NCBI GenBank assembly: GCA_032718475.1
Contig: JAUCBJ010003105.1
Span: 1 to 44,095 of the forward strand
Length of the DNA stretch: 44,095 nt
Source: Nemertoderma westbladi
Lineage: Eukaryota > Xenacoelomorpha > Nemertodermatida > Nemertodermatidae
Reading direction: 5' to 3'
Shown one piece after another: positions 1 through 10,394 of the stretch; the stretch's first letter is position 1, and every line of letters starts with the position of its first letter. The position numbers and the translations under genes were made by a program. The notes under the pieces were generated by a model that was not told the origin of the DNA, made no database searches, and saw only the letters and a program-made list of their open reading frames with translations.

Positions 1-2765
1 ATTCTTTAATCCAACATATGGAATTAATAATTTATAAAATAGCTAAAATAATTAATTAATTATAAAATGTATATCTACTAATGATTAAAAATGCAGTTAA
101 ACGGGTCGAGGAGGCGAGGTTATAGGTTAATCGCTCAGGTGTCGGTCGGGGGTTCTATACTCATGAGGTACAGGGCGCACCTTAATACTGATAAGTTGGT
201 CGGAATTCCAAGGCATTGTGAATAATGTGCGGCCGAGGTAGCGTTACTGTTACATAACCAACAAACACAGTTATCCATGGGCCTCCAGCAGCTGGGCTTC
301 TTACACAATCGATGATGGCAGCCATTGGCGATTAGCTGGGCTGCGGCTCTGCGGCGGAACCCAGTTAGGGACACGAGATTTATTTCTGCACCATCGCAGT
401 TATCGATTGCGTTTAGTACGGCAGTTGAGGATGAGTACTTACTAATGCCGCACCATAGTTTGTAATAGAAGGCTCTTACGCGATGTACATGTTCTAGTTG
501 CGGTATGTTTTCCAGTGAGGTAAAAACGGTGCATCCATATGTTGCTGAGGGGTAGACTACTGAGGCCCATAGCCGCTTTGCTGAGTCTAGCGATATATGT
601 TGCATATTTGCTTTAGTTGCAATACAGATGGAGCTGGCCACACCCTTTTTGTATAAGTGCTGATAATGCGCGGATGGACCATTTTTTGTGGATAGAATGA
701 CGCCTAGGTAGTTAAAAGTGGTTTTGAATTCAAGTTTGGAGCCATTGTAATATAATATGTCGCTTTCAGCTAACCGTCCACCTTTGCGAAATTTTACTAC
801 TTTTGATTTTGATAGGTTGACCGTAAGGTCGTTGACCCGGCAGTAATTAGATAACCTGTCTAGAGCGTCCTGAGTGGTCTTAATTGAATCCCCAACTATG
901 ACAAGATCATCTGCATACATAATAACAAGGCAGAGGGCTCCCATGAGAATGGATGGAAGATCTGCCACAAAGATACTAAACAGTAAGGGCGATAGCTTAT
1001 CACCTTGTATGACTCCTACAGTTTGAGTAATCGGTTCCATTATACATGTCCCAATACAAATGCAGACGTAGTTTACTGCGATAAGTGCCCATATAGCCGC
1101 AATAAACTTTCGGCTGACACCAAAAGTTACCAGACGTTGACATAGGGTTTCTCTGTTGACTGAGTCGAACGCCTTCGTAAAGTCTACAAATACGCAATAC
1201 GCATGACCTCCAGCTGGTTGTAGGGCAACTGTTATATGATTATATATACGTTTAACAGCCATCAGGGTTGAATAACCTCGGCGGAAACCATATTGGGTAG
1301 CGGGGAGAATACCTTTGTTCTCAGCAAACAAATATAGTCGCTCAAAAATAATAGCTGTATAGACCTTTAACAGGCACGATAGGAGAGCTATTCCGCGATA
1401 GCTGTCTGGGGATGTCTTCTTTCCTTTTCCTTTATAGAGTGGGAGTAGATATGAGGTTAACCAAACTATTGGGCAAGCTCCTAAGGAAAAACAGAGGGTG
1501 AACAAACTTAGAAGATACGGGAGTAGTTGTAGAAGCCCTGATTTTAGTGCCTCATTTGCCACTCCATCAGGCCCGGCTGCCTTATGGGGCTTCGTATTTG
1601 ATATTGCAGCTGCTATTTCGGACGGCTCTATTTGGCGATCTAGCTGATCATTCGGTTGGTCCGGTATTGACGGCGGTAGTTGCGGCGGTGGTTTGGAAGA
1701 TAACAACTCAGTGAAATGTGTATACCACGATTCTTCTGATACTTGTTGGGCTACTGGCTTGGTTTGGGCGCCATTTTTTAGAATATTCCAGAATCTAGAC
1801 TTGTTATTCTCGCACTCTGTGAGTAGCTCCGACTCTTTTCGCGATTCAAACAACTTCTTTTTGGTAAGTAACAGTTTCTTATATGATTGTGCTAATGTAG
1901 AGTATATTTGCCTCGTTTGAAGCGTAGGATCTTGTTTCATTATCTGGAATCTATAAGTGAGCTCATGCTTCATCAGGTAGCATTCTCGGTCAAACCAGGG
2001 TTTTGATTTCCTTTGCTTACTTGACATTGATGAGTTTGTAATAGCTGAGGTTATATAGGTGCATATGGAATCCACCCCATGTGAGATTGCATGTTGGAAA
2101 TCTCCTGTTCTTAAAATATTGCCAAGCCTTTCTAAATCAATTTTCTTGACAGTTTTATTTCGTTGTTTCCTCGAGGTGATTGCGGTTGCAAGTTCCAGTT
2201 CAATGTATACACGCTGGTGTTTTGTGTTTGTGGTTGGACGTATACTTACTGTTACTTTATCAGCTAAATGGTGATCAACAAAAACTAGGTCTATAACACT
2301 TTGACCATTCCAGGAATAGTATGTAGGAACTGAGAAATCGCTAACGCAGACCAACCCAGCCCCAAGAAGGCCACTGCATAGCTGATCTCCGCGATCATCC
2401 GTGCCGTCCAACCGGCAGTTAAAGTCGCCCGTGAGTAATATCGTTGACGTACTTTTAGTTCGTGCGAGAACAATTATTCTGGATAACTCGAGCAGAATAT
2501 CCGATACATATGATGCTGGTGGGTAGTAAGCAGAAATTAGCACTAAGTTAGTAGTTTGCAGAGCTATTACGGTCGAGCTGTTATAGATAACCTCCTGGCG
2601 CATTGGTGTTTTCATATTAATCGATATAGTAATACCACCCGATGGACGCCCTAAATCACGTTTCTCGCATGGTGCATTATGACAGGCAAAGCCCGGGATT
2701 ACCAAGTCTGATGTAAATGTTTCGGACAAGAGAAGTATGTCAGAATCTATGAATGATTTACGTTA
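1..2765 (-). mobile_element. 5'-truncated non-LTR retrotransposon (LINE)
   Basis: The minus strand carries the 3' two-thirds of a LINE. The body runs from about 2765 down to 135 and an AT-rich 3' tail continues to about position 40 or beyond the window. The reading frame upstream of residue 1 stays open for only eleven more codons (to 2762) and then meets a stop in unrelated short-repeat DNA. The insert therefore begins inside the endonuclease domain, as expected from incomplete target-primed reverse transcription. No poly(A) tail or target-site duplication could be defined. It lies upstream of the DIP2 exons and on the opposite strand. Confidence 0.9.
135..2762 (-). pseudogene. LINE ORF2: AP-endonuclease/reverse transcriptase, N-terminally truncated
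   Basis: The frame is open for about 875 codons with no internal stop or frameshift. The start is not genuine: the first in-frame residues are already the endonuclease motif around DILLLSET, whose Glu is catalytic in APE-type LINEs. Then follow GDFN (about residues 101-104), SVIDLVF (about 144-150) and a KHQ near 170 where the final catalytic His is expected. The reverse transcriptase starts near KAAGPDG, has the FxDFTKAFD block, GVIQGDKLSP and the catalytic YADD at about residue 604. A Cys/His-rich C terminus (CVCWLC with later H and C) resembles the C-terminal knuckle of many APE LINEs. The first endonuclease motif and any ORF1 are missing, so this copy cannot be autonomous, but the intact RT frame suggests recent insertion. 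I could not assign the clade from motifs alone. Confidence 0.9.
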
Positions 2766-3000
2766 ATTACTGAGTTTGTTAATGAGGGACACAACTATTA
2801 ATGAGGGACACACATTAATGAGGAACACAAACATTAATGGGGGACACCTTAATAGTTAATAGACACCTTAATAATTTGTCTATGTCTAGGGGCCACACAT
2901 AAGCTTAATCCGGCTCTGGGGGACACCTTAATAGGGGTCAATGCTTCCCAATGAATTATTAATAAGGGCGATGGTGATGCTTGGCCGTCAGACATTATTA
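2766..3000. repeat. degenerate short repeats around TTAATGAGGGACAC
   Basis: Imperfect copies of a 15-20 bp motif (TTAATGAGGGACACA and the related GACACCTTAATA) occur about seven times between 2776 and 2935. They sit at the truncated 5' end of the LINE. No gene is seen here. They could be a remnant of an older element or simple-repeat slippage. Confidence 0.5.
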
Positions 3001-3100
3001 GATATTGATTAGCTGAAAAACTATACTACCGTGGGAACGTGACCTCTCTGGTAGAGCGGCTCTGTAGACAATTGTATGGTAGGATTACTGTCCTGTTCCC

Positions 3101-3230
3101 TGATTGGCTTATCCATCCCAACCTCCCTTACAAACAAGAATCACTGTTCTGCCTAGCTGGCGGTAGTTTGTACTGCATCATAGCGTACTCTATTTAAGGC
3201 CTTGCAAGCGTGCTGCCTTCCTAATTTATG
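3101..3230 (+). promoter_or_regulatory. putative Pol II promoter (CCAAT and TATA)
   Basis: An inverted CCAAT box (GATTGG at 3102-3107) is followed about 85 bp later by a TATA-like TATTTAA at 3191-3197, then the ATG at 3278. The spacing fits a compact Pol II promoter with a short 5' leader. Prediction from motifs only. Confidence 0.35.
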
Positions 3231-3277
3231 GAGGCTGAACTGTTCAGTATAATTTCTTATTTAATTTCTTATTAAAC

Positions 3278-3460
3278 ATGGATGACAGTGATGACTTTGT
3301 AAAGGTTCCATTTACGGGATTCGTTATTCCGAGTCCAACCAATGATACAGCCATTGTTGAGCCGCTTGAACTCACTACGCAAACATCGTGCACCCCGAGT
3401 CCGGAGAAGAAAAAAACCAGGAAAGTCAGCAAGCCAAGAAAAGTTACTAAAGAACAATAA
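3278..3460 (+). CDS. hypothetical 60-residue basic-tailed protein
   Basis: I do not recognise this protein. It begins with an acidic stretch (MDDSDD), has a Pro/Thr-rich middle and ends in a lysine-rich tail (EKKKTRKVSKPRKVTKEQ), so it might bind nucleic acid or be nuclear. Support for a real gene is contextual: CCAAT and TATA motifs upstream at plausible spacing, an ATG that is the first in the leader, and an AATAAA (3456-3461) overlapping the TAA stop with a G/T-rich stretch downstream. Against this, the ORF is short and has no family match I can name. It may be a small gene, a fragment of a mobile element or an exon of something longer. It lies between the LINE and the 53-bp satellite and could be inside an upstream DIP2 intron. 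Confidence 0.35.
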   Translation: MDDSDDFVKVPFTGFVIPSPTNDTAIVEPLELTTQTSCTPSPEKKKTRKVSKPRKVTKEQ

Positions 3461-3539
3461 ACATTGTACTAATTAATAATTGTAACTAGATGAGGGTCTG
3501 GGTCTTTATTGCATATGCGTTTTACAAATTGTTCATTAA

Positions 3540-5290
3540 AACTTACTAATCCGCGTTTTACACCCCTTCCCGGATCCAATAAAACTTGGTAATTAACATA
3601 AATCCGTGTTTTACACTCCGTTCCGGATCCAATAAAACTTGGTAATTAACGTAAATCCGTGTTTTACACTCCATTCCGGATCCAACAAAACTTGGAAATT
3701 AACGAAAATCCGTGTTTTACACTCCGTTCCGGATCCAATAAAACTTGGTAATTAACGTAAATCCGTATTTTACACTCCATTCCGGATCCAACAAAACTTG
3801 GTAATTAACGAAAATCCGTGTTTTACACTCCATTCCGGATCCAATAAAACTTGATAATTAACGTAAATCCGTGTTTTACACTCCATTCCGGATCCAATAA
3901 AACTTGGTAATTAACGTAAATCCGTGTTTTACACTCCATTCCGGATCCAATAAAACTTGGTAATTAACGTAAATCCGTGTTTTACACTCCATTCCGGATC
4001 CAATAAAACTTGGTAATTAACGTAAATCCGTGTTTTACACTCCATTCCGGATCCAATAAAACTTGGTAATTAACGTAAATCCGTGTTTTACACTCCATTC
4101 CGGATCCAATAAAACTTGGTAATTAACGTAAATCCGTGTTTTACACTCCATTCCGGATCCAATAAAACTTGGTAATTAACGTAAATCCGTGTTTTACACT
4201 CCATTCCGGATCCAATAAAACTTGGTAATTAACATAAATCCGTGTTTTACACTCCATTCTGGATCCAATAAAACTTGATAATTAACGTAAATCCGTGTTT
4301 TACACTCCATTCCGGATCCAATAAAACTTGGTAATTAACGTAAATCCGTGTTTTACACTCCATGACCGGATCCAACAAAACTTGGTAATTAACGTAAATC
4401 CTGGTTTGGTAATTAACGTAAATCCGTGTTTTACACTCCATTCCGGATCCAACAAAACTTGGTAATTAACGTAAATCCGTGTTTTACACTCCATTCCGGA
4501 TCCAATAAAACTTGGTAATTAACGTAAATCCGTGTTTTACACTCCATTCCGGATCCAATAAAACTTGGTAATTAACATAAATCCGTGTTTTACACTCCGT
4601 TCCGGATCCAATAAAACTTGGTAATTAACGTAAATCCGTGTTTTACACTCCATTCCGGATCCAACAAAACTTGGTAATTAACGTAAATCCGTGTTTTACA
4701 CTCCATTCCGGATCCAATAAAACTTGGTAATTAACGTAAATCCGTGTTTTACACTCCATTCCGGATCCAATAAAACTTGATAATTAACGTAAATCCGTGT
4801 TTTACACTCCATTCCGGATCCAATAAAACTTGGTAATTAACGTAAATCCGTGTTTTACACTCCATTCCGGATCCAACAAAACTTGGTAATTAACGTAAAT
4901 CCGTGTTTTACACTCCATTCCGGATCCAATAAAACTTGGTAATTAACTAGAATCCGCGTTTTACACCCCTTCCCGGATTTAATAAAACTTTGTAATAAAC
5001 CTGAATCCGTATTTTACACCCAATCCCGGATTCAGTAGAAAAATGAATCCGCGTTTTACACTCCGTTCAGGATTTAGCCTAAAACATGAATCCGCGCTTT
5101 ACACTCCGTTCCGGATCTGAAAAAAAGGCCAATCCGCATTTTACACTCGGTTACGGATTCGGTAAATTTAGCAGTGCACGGATCCGCAGATTACACCCTA
5201 AAAATGTAAATTTAGTCGACTTCCATAGGGACAATGTTAAATGATAGAATCCGGATCCTGATCCGGATCCGCGTTTTACTCTGACCCAGT
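3540..5290. repeat. 53-bp satellite array, about 26 homogeneous copies plus degenerate flank
   Basis: The unit contains AATCCGTGTTTTACACTCC and TTCCGGATCCAATAAAACTT, and recurs every 53 bp from about 3570 to 4950 with few differences. One unit near 4375-4410 is disrupted by a partial duplication. From about 4950 to 5290 the units become strongly divergent (ATCCGCGTTTTACACY and CCGGAT remain) with variable spacing. The array ends about 40-50 bp before the splice acceptor of the first visible DIP2 exon. Open frames across it are a consequence of periodicity and not genes. Confidence 0.95.
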
Positions 5291-5331
5291 AAGTAGTAAA
5301 TATTTCAGGAATAATGTTTTATTTGTTGCAG

Positions 5332-5555
5332 CTAGTGTGGCGGTTGTCAGTATAGAAGGTAATCCCTACCTGTGTAAGATAGACGAGATAGGGGAGCTGT
5401 GTGTGATGTCTAGCGCTACCGGTAGTCAGTACGCAGGTCTGGAGGGCCGATCTCAGGGAGTATTCAACGTACATCCGTTGGGGGGCGACGGTCGGATGGT
5501 GGGAGCGGGGGATCACAGCTACGTTCGGACGGGGTTACTTGGCTTCCTCGGGACG
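5332..5555 (+). CDS. DIP2: DIP2 exon A (end of first adenylate-forming domain)
   Basis: The acceptor is TTTATTTGTTGCAG ending at 5331 and the donor GTTAGT starts at 5556. The exon opens with two bases of a split codon and closes on a complete codon. It encodes the block with NPYLCKIDEIGELC and ends with RTGLLGFLGT, both hallmarks of DIP2 near the end of its first AMP-binding domain. The apparent ATG-like start inside it is not a start, because the exon continues a frame from upstream. The 53-bp satellite runs up to roughly 45 bp before this acceptor. Confidence 0.9.
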
Positions 5556-6446
5556 GTTAGTACCATTGGTGATACTCTTTATAGAATTTATCCGTATCCC
5601 TATGTACTTATTGTAGTTTTTTTCACCAAGTGAAATACCACAGTGAAATTTATTTTATAAGTGTACCCTTTGACGTAAAAGCGATGAAACACCACGGATT
5701 GAGCACATTACTTTAAATGCTGCAACCTAACCCAACCCAGACTTGGAACATTTACTGCGCGATAAATGGTAACTTGGGAAACAGAGTGGAAGGGTTTTCC
5801 TGTGGTGGTGAACAGGCATTCCCTTGCTGAATAAGCCAAAAAGATTCTCCCATATACCGGTAGTTTTAATGAAGTATATTTTCAAAAAGCCGCTGTGATT
5901 GGTAATTAATTGTTTTATATTTTTAAGGTTCTTTTTCATTAAATGTGTATAATAAATATGTGGTTATCGCTGCATCACTCCTAGTGTATCTAGAGTATAT
6001 AGATAGATACACTAGAAGTGGTGAAAGAAAGCAGTCAGTAAAAGAGTCTTGATTCTAGACTCTTTTGAATATCGTCGAATCTTGCAGTGTAGAAAAAAGA
6101 TAGTGCGGATAGTATCAGATAAAACGTTTGTGCCATTCCCTTTAAAGCGAGACTGAATAAATATGCAATAAACATTATAAATTATATAATATACTATTTT
6201 ATTTGTATGACCCAGTAAAGCACAATATTAAACTGTGATAATCTATTCTGTACTTCAATTTCTAAAGTCCTCTAACTTAATGATAATCCCATTGAAATAC
6301 TGAAATAACTTAATGATAATCCCATTGAAATACTGTAATCTGAGGGAGTCTCTCAGTATCAGTATGTCATGATAATCCCATTGAAATACTGTAATCTGAG
6401 GGAGTCTCTCATTATCAGTATGTATATACCACCGGAACTGACGTCA
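5556..6446. other. DIP2 intron, proximal part: hairpin and short direct repeats
   Basis: No gene is seen. A perfect 12-bp inverted repeat (CTAGTGTATCTA with its complement) forms a hairpin at about 5980-6014. At 6278-6421 the motif TGATAATCCCATTGAAATAC occurs three times. The last two copies carry a longer 55-60 bp duplicated block with GTAATCTGAGGGAGTCTCTC. These duplications lie in what would be the 3' UTR of the minus-strand IRG gene. Confidence 0.6.
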
Positions 6447-7724
6447 TTATTCAACCATTCGATCAACCTCCGCCTCGTGAGTAGTAGCTACATCAATGAT
6501 ATCCAGGGCTACGGACTTCATTTTATTCAAATTGTAATCTAGGAACCAATACGTGGCACCGAAACTGAGACCGCCACTAATAAGGAATCCTATAAACGGT
6601 ATAAACTTGGAGGCTTCCTCGGCCACCATCTCCACAGCTGTCGGTGCCAGTGACGTCATCGCTGACTTTATCGCTTCCTTTGTCAGCTCACCAACTGGCA
6701 GCGTCCGCGTGATATCCTTGAAAATGCCGACATCCATTCCAGTTTTCTTGGCCAACCTATCCAGGGACTCATTATCAAGACCCAGTTGTTCCGAATAGAA
6801 CTTCATTTCGTTGAGAATTAAGACCACATCAAACGCCGCGCCCAGTAGAGGTATTGGGATGGCCCCAGCAGCGGCGGAGGCAGTGGCTACTTTCCATATC
6901 CGATCTTTCAATACGTTTACTTTTTCTTCAACTCGGTCTTTAGTTACGGATGTTAAGGTGTAGATCATGGCTTCTCTTTTAATTTTAGGAAGATCCAAAA
7001 GTAATCGCCCTTCCAGGGCTGGAAATTGGTATTTCGAATCTTCAAATGAATCGATGAGGAACACTGGTACGTTACTCATTCCGGCTTCTTCAAAATTCGC
7101 TCGGATGTCGTTTTGTACGAGTTGCATAACCTCAGTGGCGACACCGTCAGGGTTTTGGCGATATTGTCTGGGATTGGATCGTTTCCGACTCTCAATATCG
7201 CAATCAATTTTTGTGCGAATAAAGTAGAACCGCTTCCCTCGAGCCGTAACTTCGCTTGCCAGCCACAGATCTTCTTCGCGGAATCTCTGAGTAGCGAATA
7301 CAAGGAAGAAATCGAATCGGTCAAATCCGACGGAATCGAGGTATCCGAGATGCGTCTCAGTTGGGAGTCGCGGGAAGTTTGGTGTCCCGACACCTGGAAG
7401 ATCCCAGAACTTAACGTTGGGGTTGCGAGGGTGCTCGTAGGGTGTGGGTACAGTGGTGCATTCCACTACCCCAGTGGGCGCCGCTCCTGGGTCGTCGTCT
7501 GTGAGACCTCTTACCGTGTTGATGAAGGTTGATTTACCGGTGCCCGAGTTGCCCGTGATACCGACATTGAGTGGCGCATCCTTCCAGCCATTCAACTTGC
7601 CCTCTATGAAGATGTCAACTTTGCCGCTACAAACAGCGTTCTTAGCTTCCTCCAGTTCATGGGGGTCAAATAAACAAAACCCAAAGTCTTGGCCTTGTAA
7701 ACGATCATCAGCAATGTCATCCAT
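6447..7724 (-). CDS. IRG-family (p47, interferon-inducible type) GTPase
   Basis: A 425-residue intact single-exon protein, close to the usual length of immunity-related GTPases. The G1 P-loop GNSGTGKS is at residues 58-65 (GKS subclass), a Thr-rich switch follows near 90-95, G3 is DLPG at 108-111 and G4 is TKID at 171-174. Alpha-helical IRG tail sequence follows, with a hydrophobic stretch near the C terminus (about 385-410) that could associate with membrane. In vertebrates IRGs act in cell-autonomous immunity on vacuoles and autophagic membranes; the invertebrate role is inferred only. The ATG at 7724 is preceded by a TATA box about 100 bp upstream. It lies antisense within a DIP2 intron. 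Being intronless could mean a retrogene, but single-exon coding regions are also normal for this family. Confidence 0.92.
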   Translation of the reverse strand: MDDIADDRLQGQDFGFCLFDPHELEEAKNAVCSGKVDIFIEGKLNGWKDAPLNVGITGNSGTGKSTFINTVRGLTDDDPGAAPTGVVECTTVPTPYEHPRNPNVKFWDLPGVGTPNFPRLPTETHLGYLDSVGFDRFDFFLVFATQRFREEDLWLASEVTARGKRFYFIRTKIDCDIESRKRSNPRQYRQNPDGVATEVMQLVQNDIRANFEEAGMSNVPVFLIDSFEDSKYQFPALEGRLLLDLPKIKREAMIYTLTSVTKDRVEEKVNVLKDRIWKVATASAAAGAIPIPLLGAAFDVVLILNEMKFYSEQLGLDNESLDRLAKKTGMDVGIFKDITRTLPVGELTKEAIKSAMTSLAPTAVEMVAEEASKFIPFIGFLISGGLSFGATYWFLDYNLNKMKSVALDIIDVATTHEAEVDRMVE

Positions 7725-7826
7725 GGTTGAAGAATCAAATTAAAGCGATATTGTTTAGACACTTATTAGACCTACCAATACAAGTAATGTAGGAGAGTCT
7801 GAGAGTATTCTTAGCGTCTGTTTTGG

Positions 7827-7834
7827 TATTTATA
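7827..7834 (-). promoter_or_regulatory. TATA box of the IRG gene
   Basis: TATAAATA on the minus strand lies about 103 bp upstream of the IRG ATG, which fits a transcription start near 7800 and a leader of about 75 nt. Confidence 0.55.
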
Positions 7835-7861
7835 GTACACGAGTGGAGCCTTCCTGCAGCA

Positions 7862-8060
7862 AAAGCTGCAAGCCATCTTGCGAACTATTATAATTATAGT
7901 ATGGCTAGTTATATAGGCCTATTCTGATATTGGCTTCCGTCCAACAATATTATGGCTTCCGACACACTCACTGACACACCCGACACACTCACTGACACAC
8001 ACATAGACTTTTGGAAAGCCATAGTATAATTATAACAGTTCGCTGATGGCTCGCAGTTTT
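7862..8060. mobile_element. MITE-like element with about 40-bp terminal inverted repeats
   Basis: The left end (from CTGCAAGCCATC through TTATAATTATAGTATGGCT) pairs with the right end read in reverse complement over about 40 bp with few mismatches. The interior holds a 21-bp direct duplication (CGACACACTCACTGACACAC twice). It sits just upstream of the IRG promoter. No clear target duplication was found. Confidence 0.6.
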
Positions 8061-9000
8061 GACTCGCCCCACAATACAACATTACACTACTATAATTATT
8101 GTACAGTAATTAGTGCAATTTCTAAATATCCTAAGCTATAATGTCTTAAGGTCTATGCAGCTTTTATAGAGTTGTTATTGACTAACCGAACACGGTGTTT
8201 GATATAAAGCACCAGCGCATGACCCGATTACTTTGGTATTTTATATAAGGAATTCTATGTATAATGACATAAGTTGTATTGTATAATTGTATGTATTACC
8301 GTTAATGTTTGACACCTAATAATTCATACTTGATTATTTATTGTGCTTTTTCAGCTAGTTTCAACTATAGGCCTACCGGTGATTACAACTACCGATTGTC
8401 ATACATTATAACGGCTAGTCCGGGTTTTTATTGACTGATTTTTATATATTTTAATTTTGTTTTAATTTAATAAAATCAGCATCTATCTAAATATGTAAAA
8501 TACTTATGTTATTACAACACCAAAATGAATTGCTCCGTATTAAGGTTATACCACTATATATATTAATAGTGTTATTCAGTGGTTACAGTATTTATAGTAT
8601 GAATGCTGGTTGAACCTTGATCCCAGATATTTGTCCCTCTGTAATTCCCCACCAATTATTATCAACAGCCAAGTAGTAGATGGCCGGCTATTCATAGCTA
8701 TCCAACTATTTATAAAGACTAAATTTATGTGGACCAAGAATGAAAATCTGAGTCATGGGCTAAATTTAGGGTTGACTCATTACTTACATTTAGTAATTAT
8801 TCTTAGAGTTGAGCACTAGGTTATCCTCGTATTATTATTGTCACAGCGTGGTTAATACATTGCCTATAATTTAAGCAAACCGAAGGCCTCTTTTGGCTAT
8901 TTTACTGTAGTAAGCAGAGAGCCTAGTAAAGCGAAGACTTACTTCAATAAGAAAACTAAGTGTATCTTATATGTTTTAACATCCATAAGAATTATATAAA
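8061..9000. other. AT-rich intron sequence, nothing recognised
   Basis: Part of the DIP2 intron between exons A and B. I see no gene, structured RNA or convincing repeat here. Confidence 0.6.
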
Positions 9001-9325
9001 TTATAAGTAATTAAAACAGGACTAAGGATGATCCAACTCTATTATAGCAAATGAAGCGTAAAAAATGAATTCGGCACCAGCGGGGATCGAACCCGAGTCT
9101 CGCGATACACGTTCAGGTATGCTGACCACTACACCATGGAGGATCCTTCATCTTTCCGATTGATTTGCTATAGGTGGTAAGCTACCTTACGGTTGCTATT
9201 GAATGCAGTCCTTACGGATGGATTTGATCTGTATTCTAATACAGTAGCAGTTATGACCTGTACTGCAAACGAATCGATTTGCTATAGAGTTGGATCATCC
9301 TTAGTCCTGTGTAAATTACTTATAA
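9001..9325. mobile_element. inverted-repeat element carrying a tRNA-like module
   Basis: The ends TTATAAGTAATT...AGGACTAAGGATGATCCAAC (from 9001) and the complementary sequence ending at 9325 form terminal inverted repeats of about 50 bp, including a near-perfect 32-bp core ending in TAGCAAAT. A further copy of ATTTGCTATAG lies internally at about 9163-9173. The interior includes a tRNA-like sequence with Pol III boxes (separate entry). A TIR element enclosing a SINE-type head is an unusual composite. Confidence 0.7.
9072..9143 (-). other. tRNA-like sequence / SINE head (degenerate)
   Basis: Read on the minus strand it shows an A box (TGGTGTAGTGGTCAGCAT) and a B box (GGGTTCGATCCCC) at tRNA spacing over 72 nt. 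The acceptor stem ends do not pair and the anticodon arm does not form a proper 5-bp stem, so it is probably a tRNA pseudogene or SINE head and not a working tRNA. No isotype can be given. Confidence 0.65.
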
Positions 9326-9534
9326 AACTAAGCGTAATTTGTATATTTTCCAGCCACATTAAAGCTATTTAATAAAATATTATATCACCGTTTTGTACAC
9401 TTCCAATAATAATTGAAAGGTCAAATTATTTGACATCACAAGCAGCCTATTATGCAGAAGAGATGCACGCACAGTGGCAAGTTAAGCAATTGGTTGACTT
9501 TAACCTGAGGCTCTTGTTACTATTATAACTTTTT

Positions 9535-9790
9535 GTTGGGCACAGCCTTTGTAAAGTCGGCAATGACGTCCAGAAGGATTCGAAATATATAAAAATGTTT
9601 GAATTTGGTTGGGAAATTGCTGAGTTATGGGCATTCGAAAGTTGCGTGTATTTACTTGCGCTGCATGCCATTCATTATATTTAATAAATACACAATGTTC
9701 TAGAACATTTGTTTATGTGTGATGAATATCCATGTACTGGTATTAATATTATGATAGACCATTGTGTATTTATTTATTAAATAATAATCA
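9535..9790. mobile_element. SINE fragment joined to half of a foldback element
   Basis: Positions 9535-9584 (GTTGGGCACAGCC and AATGACGTCCAG) match the tail of the SINE at 25586-25675, truncated at the B box. From about 9585 to 9790 the sequence matches one arm of the foldback element at 10395-11289, with GAATTTGGTTGGGAAAT, TAAATACACAATGTTCTAGA and related blocks. This looks like a chimaeric or nested insertion. Confidence 0.6.
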
Positions 9791-9983
9791 GATATATCAT
9801 AGAATATCATAGATATAATCAGAGAATAATCAGAAAATAATAACTGTATTACGTGGCATGGTGTATATAGATATATTGTCAAACATAACTTCGAGGAATT
9901 CTTAATATTTCTGCTTATTTTCAAGGAGGTCCATTGTGATTTTTAGTTTAGTGTGTCGCATTAAATTTATTTCTTGTATTCAG

Positions 9984-10111
9984 GGCGACTTAGTTTACGT
10001 AACAGGGAGAGTTGATGGTCTTATAACAGTTGGCGGTCGACGCCACAACAGCGAGGATATTATGGCTACAGTATTGGCTGTCGATCCAATCAACTTCGTC
10101 TACCGAGGCAG
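9984..10111 (+). CDS. DIP2: DIP2 exon B
   Basis: The acceptor TTCTTGTATTCAG ends at 9983 and the donor is GTATGT at 10112. The exon starts in phase 0 after exon A and ends with two bases of an Arg codon completed by exon C. It encodes DLVYVTGRVDGLITVGGRRH and FVYRGR, the conserved C-terminal subdomain of the first adenylate-forming domain. The open frame continues slightly into both introns, which is incidental. Confidence 0.92.
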
Positions 10112-10394
10112 GTATGTATTGCTGCAACATAAAAAATATAACATAGGGCAGATGTATGACTTTATAGTCAATCACAATTGTCAACATCACACAGTGATAG
10201 TTTGCTAAGGCACCGCCTAGTACGTGCCTCGCCCCACAAATTGAATCACGTGTTAGGTAAGCCAGTTTATTCTGCGGAGGGGTCTTTCTGTATTAGATAA
10301 ATAAAATAAAGAACACTAATTATTTCTACCTAATACATTCTCAGTTCAGCAGTTAGCCCAATACTAATAAAAAACATCGGAAGCAACCAATAAC
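10112..10394. other. start of DIP2 intron B-C, nothing recognised
   Basis: AT-rich intron DNA with no feature I can support. Confidence 0.5.

Noticed and set aside
3540-5290. CRISPR array
   Set aside because: Units are contiguous with no unique spacers, and the DNA is eukaryotic. The same holds for the other arrays.
9072-9143. Functional tRNA gene
   Set aside because: Acceptor and anticodon stems do not pair; only the A and B boxes are good.
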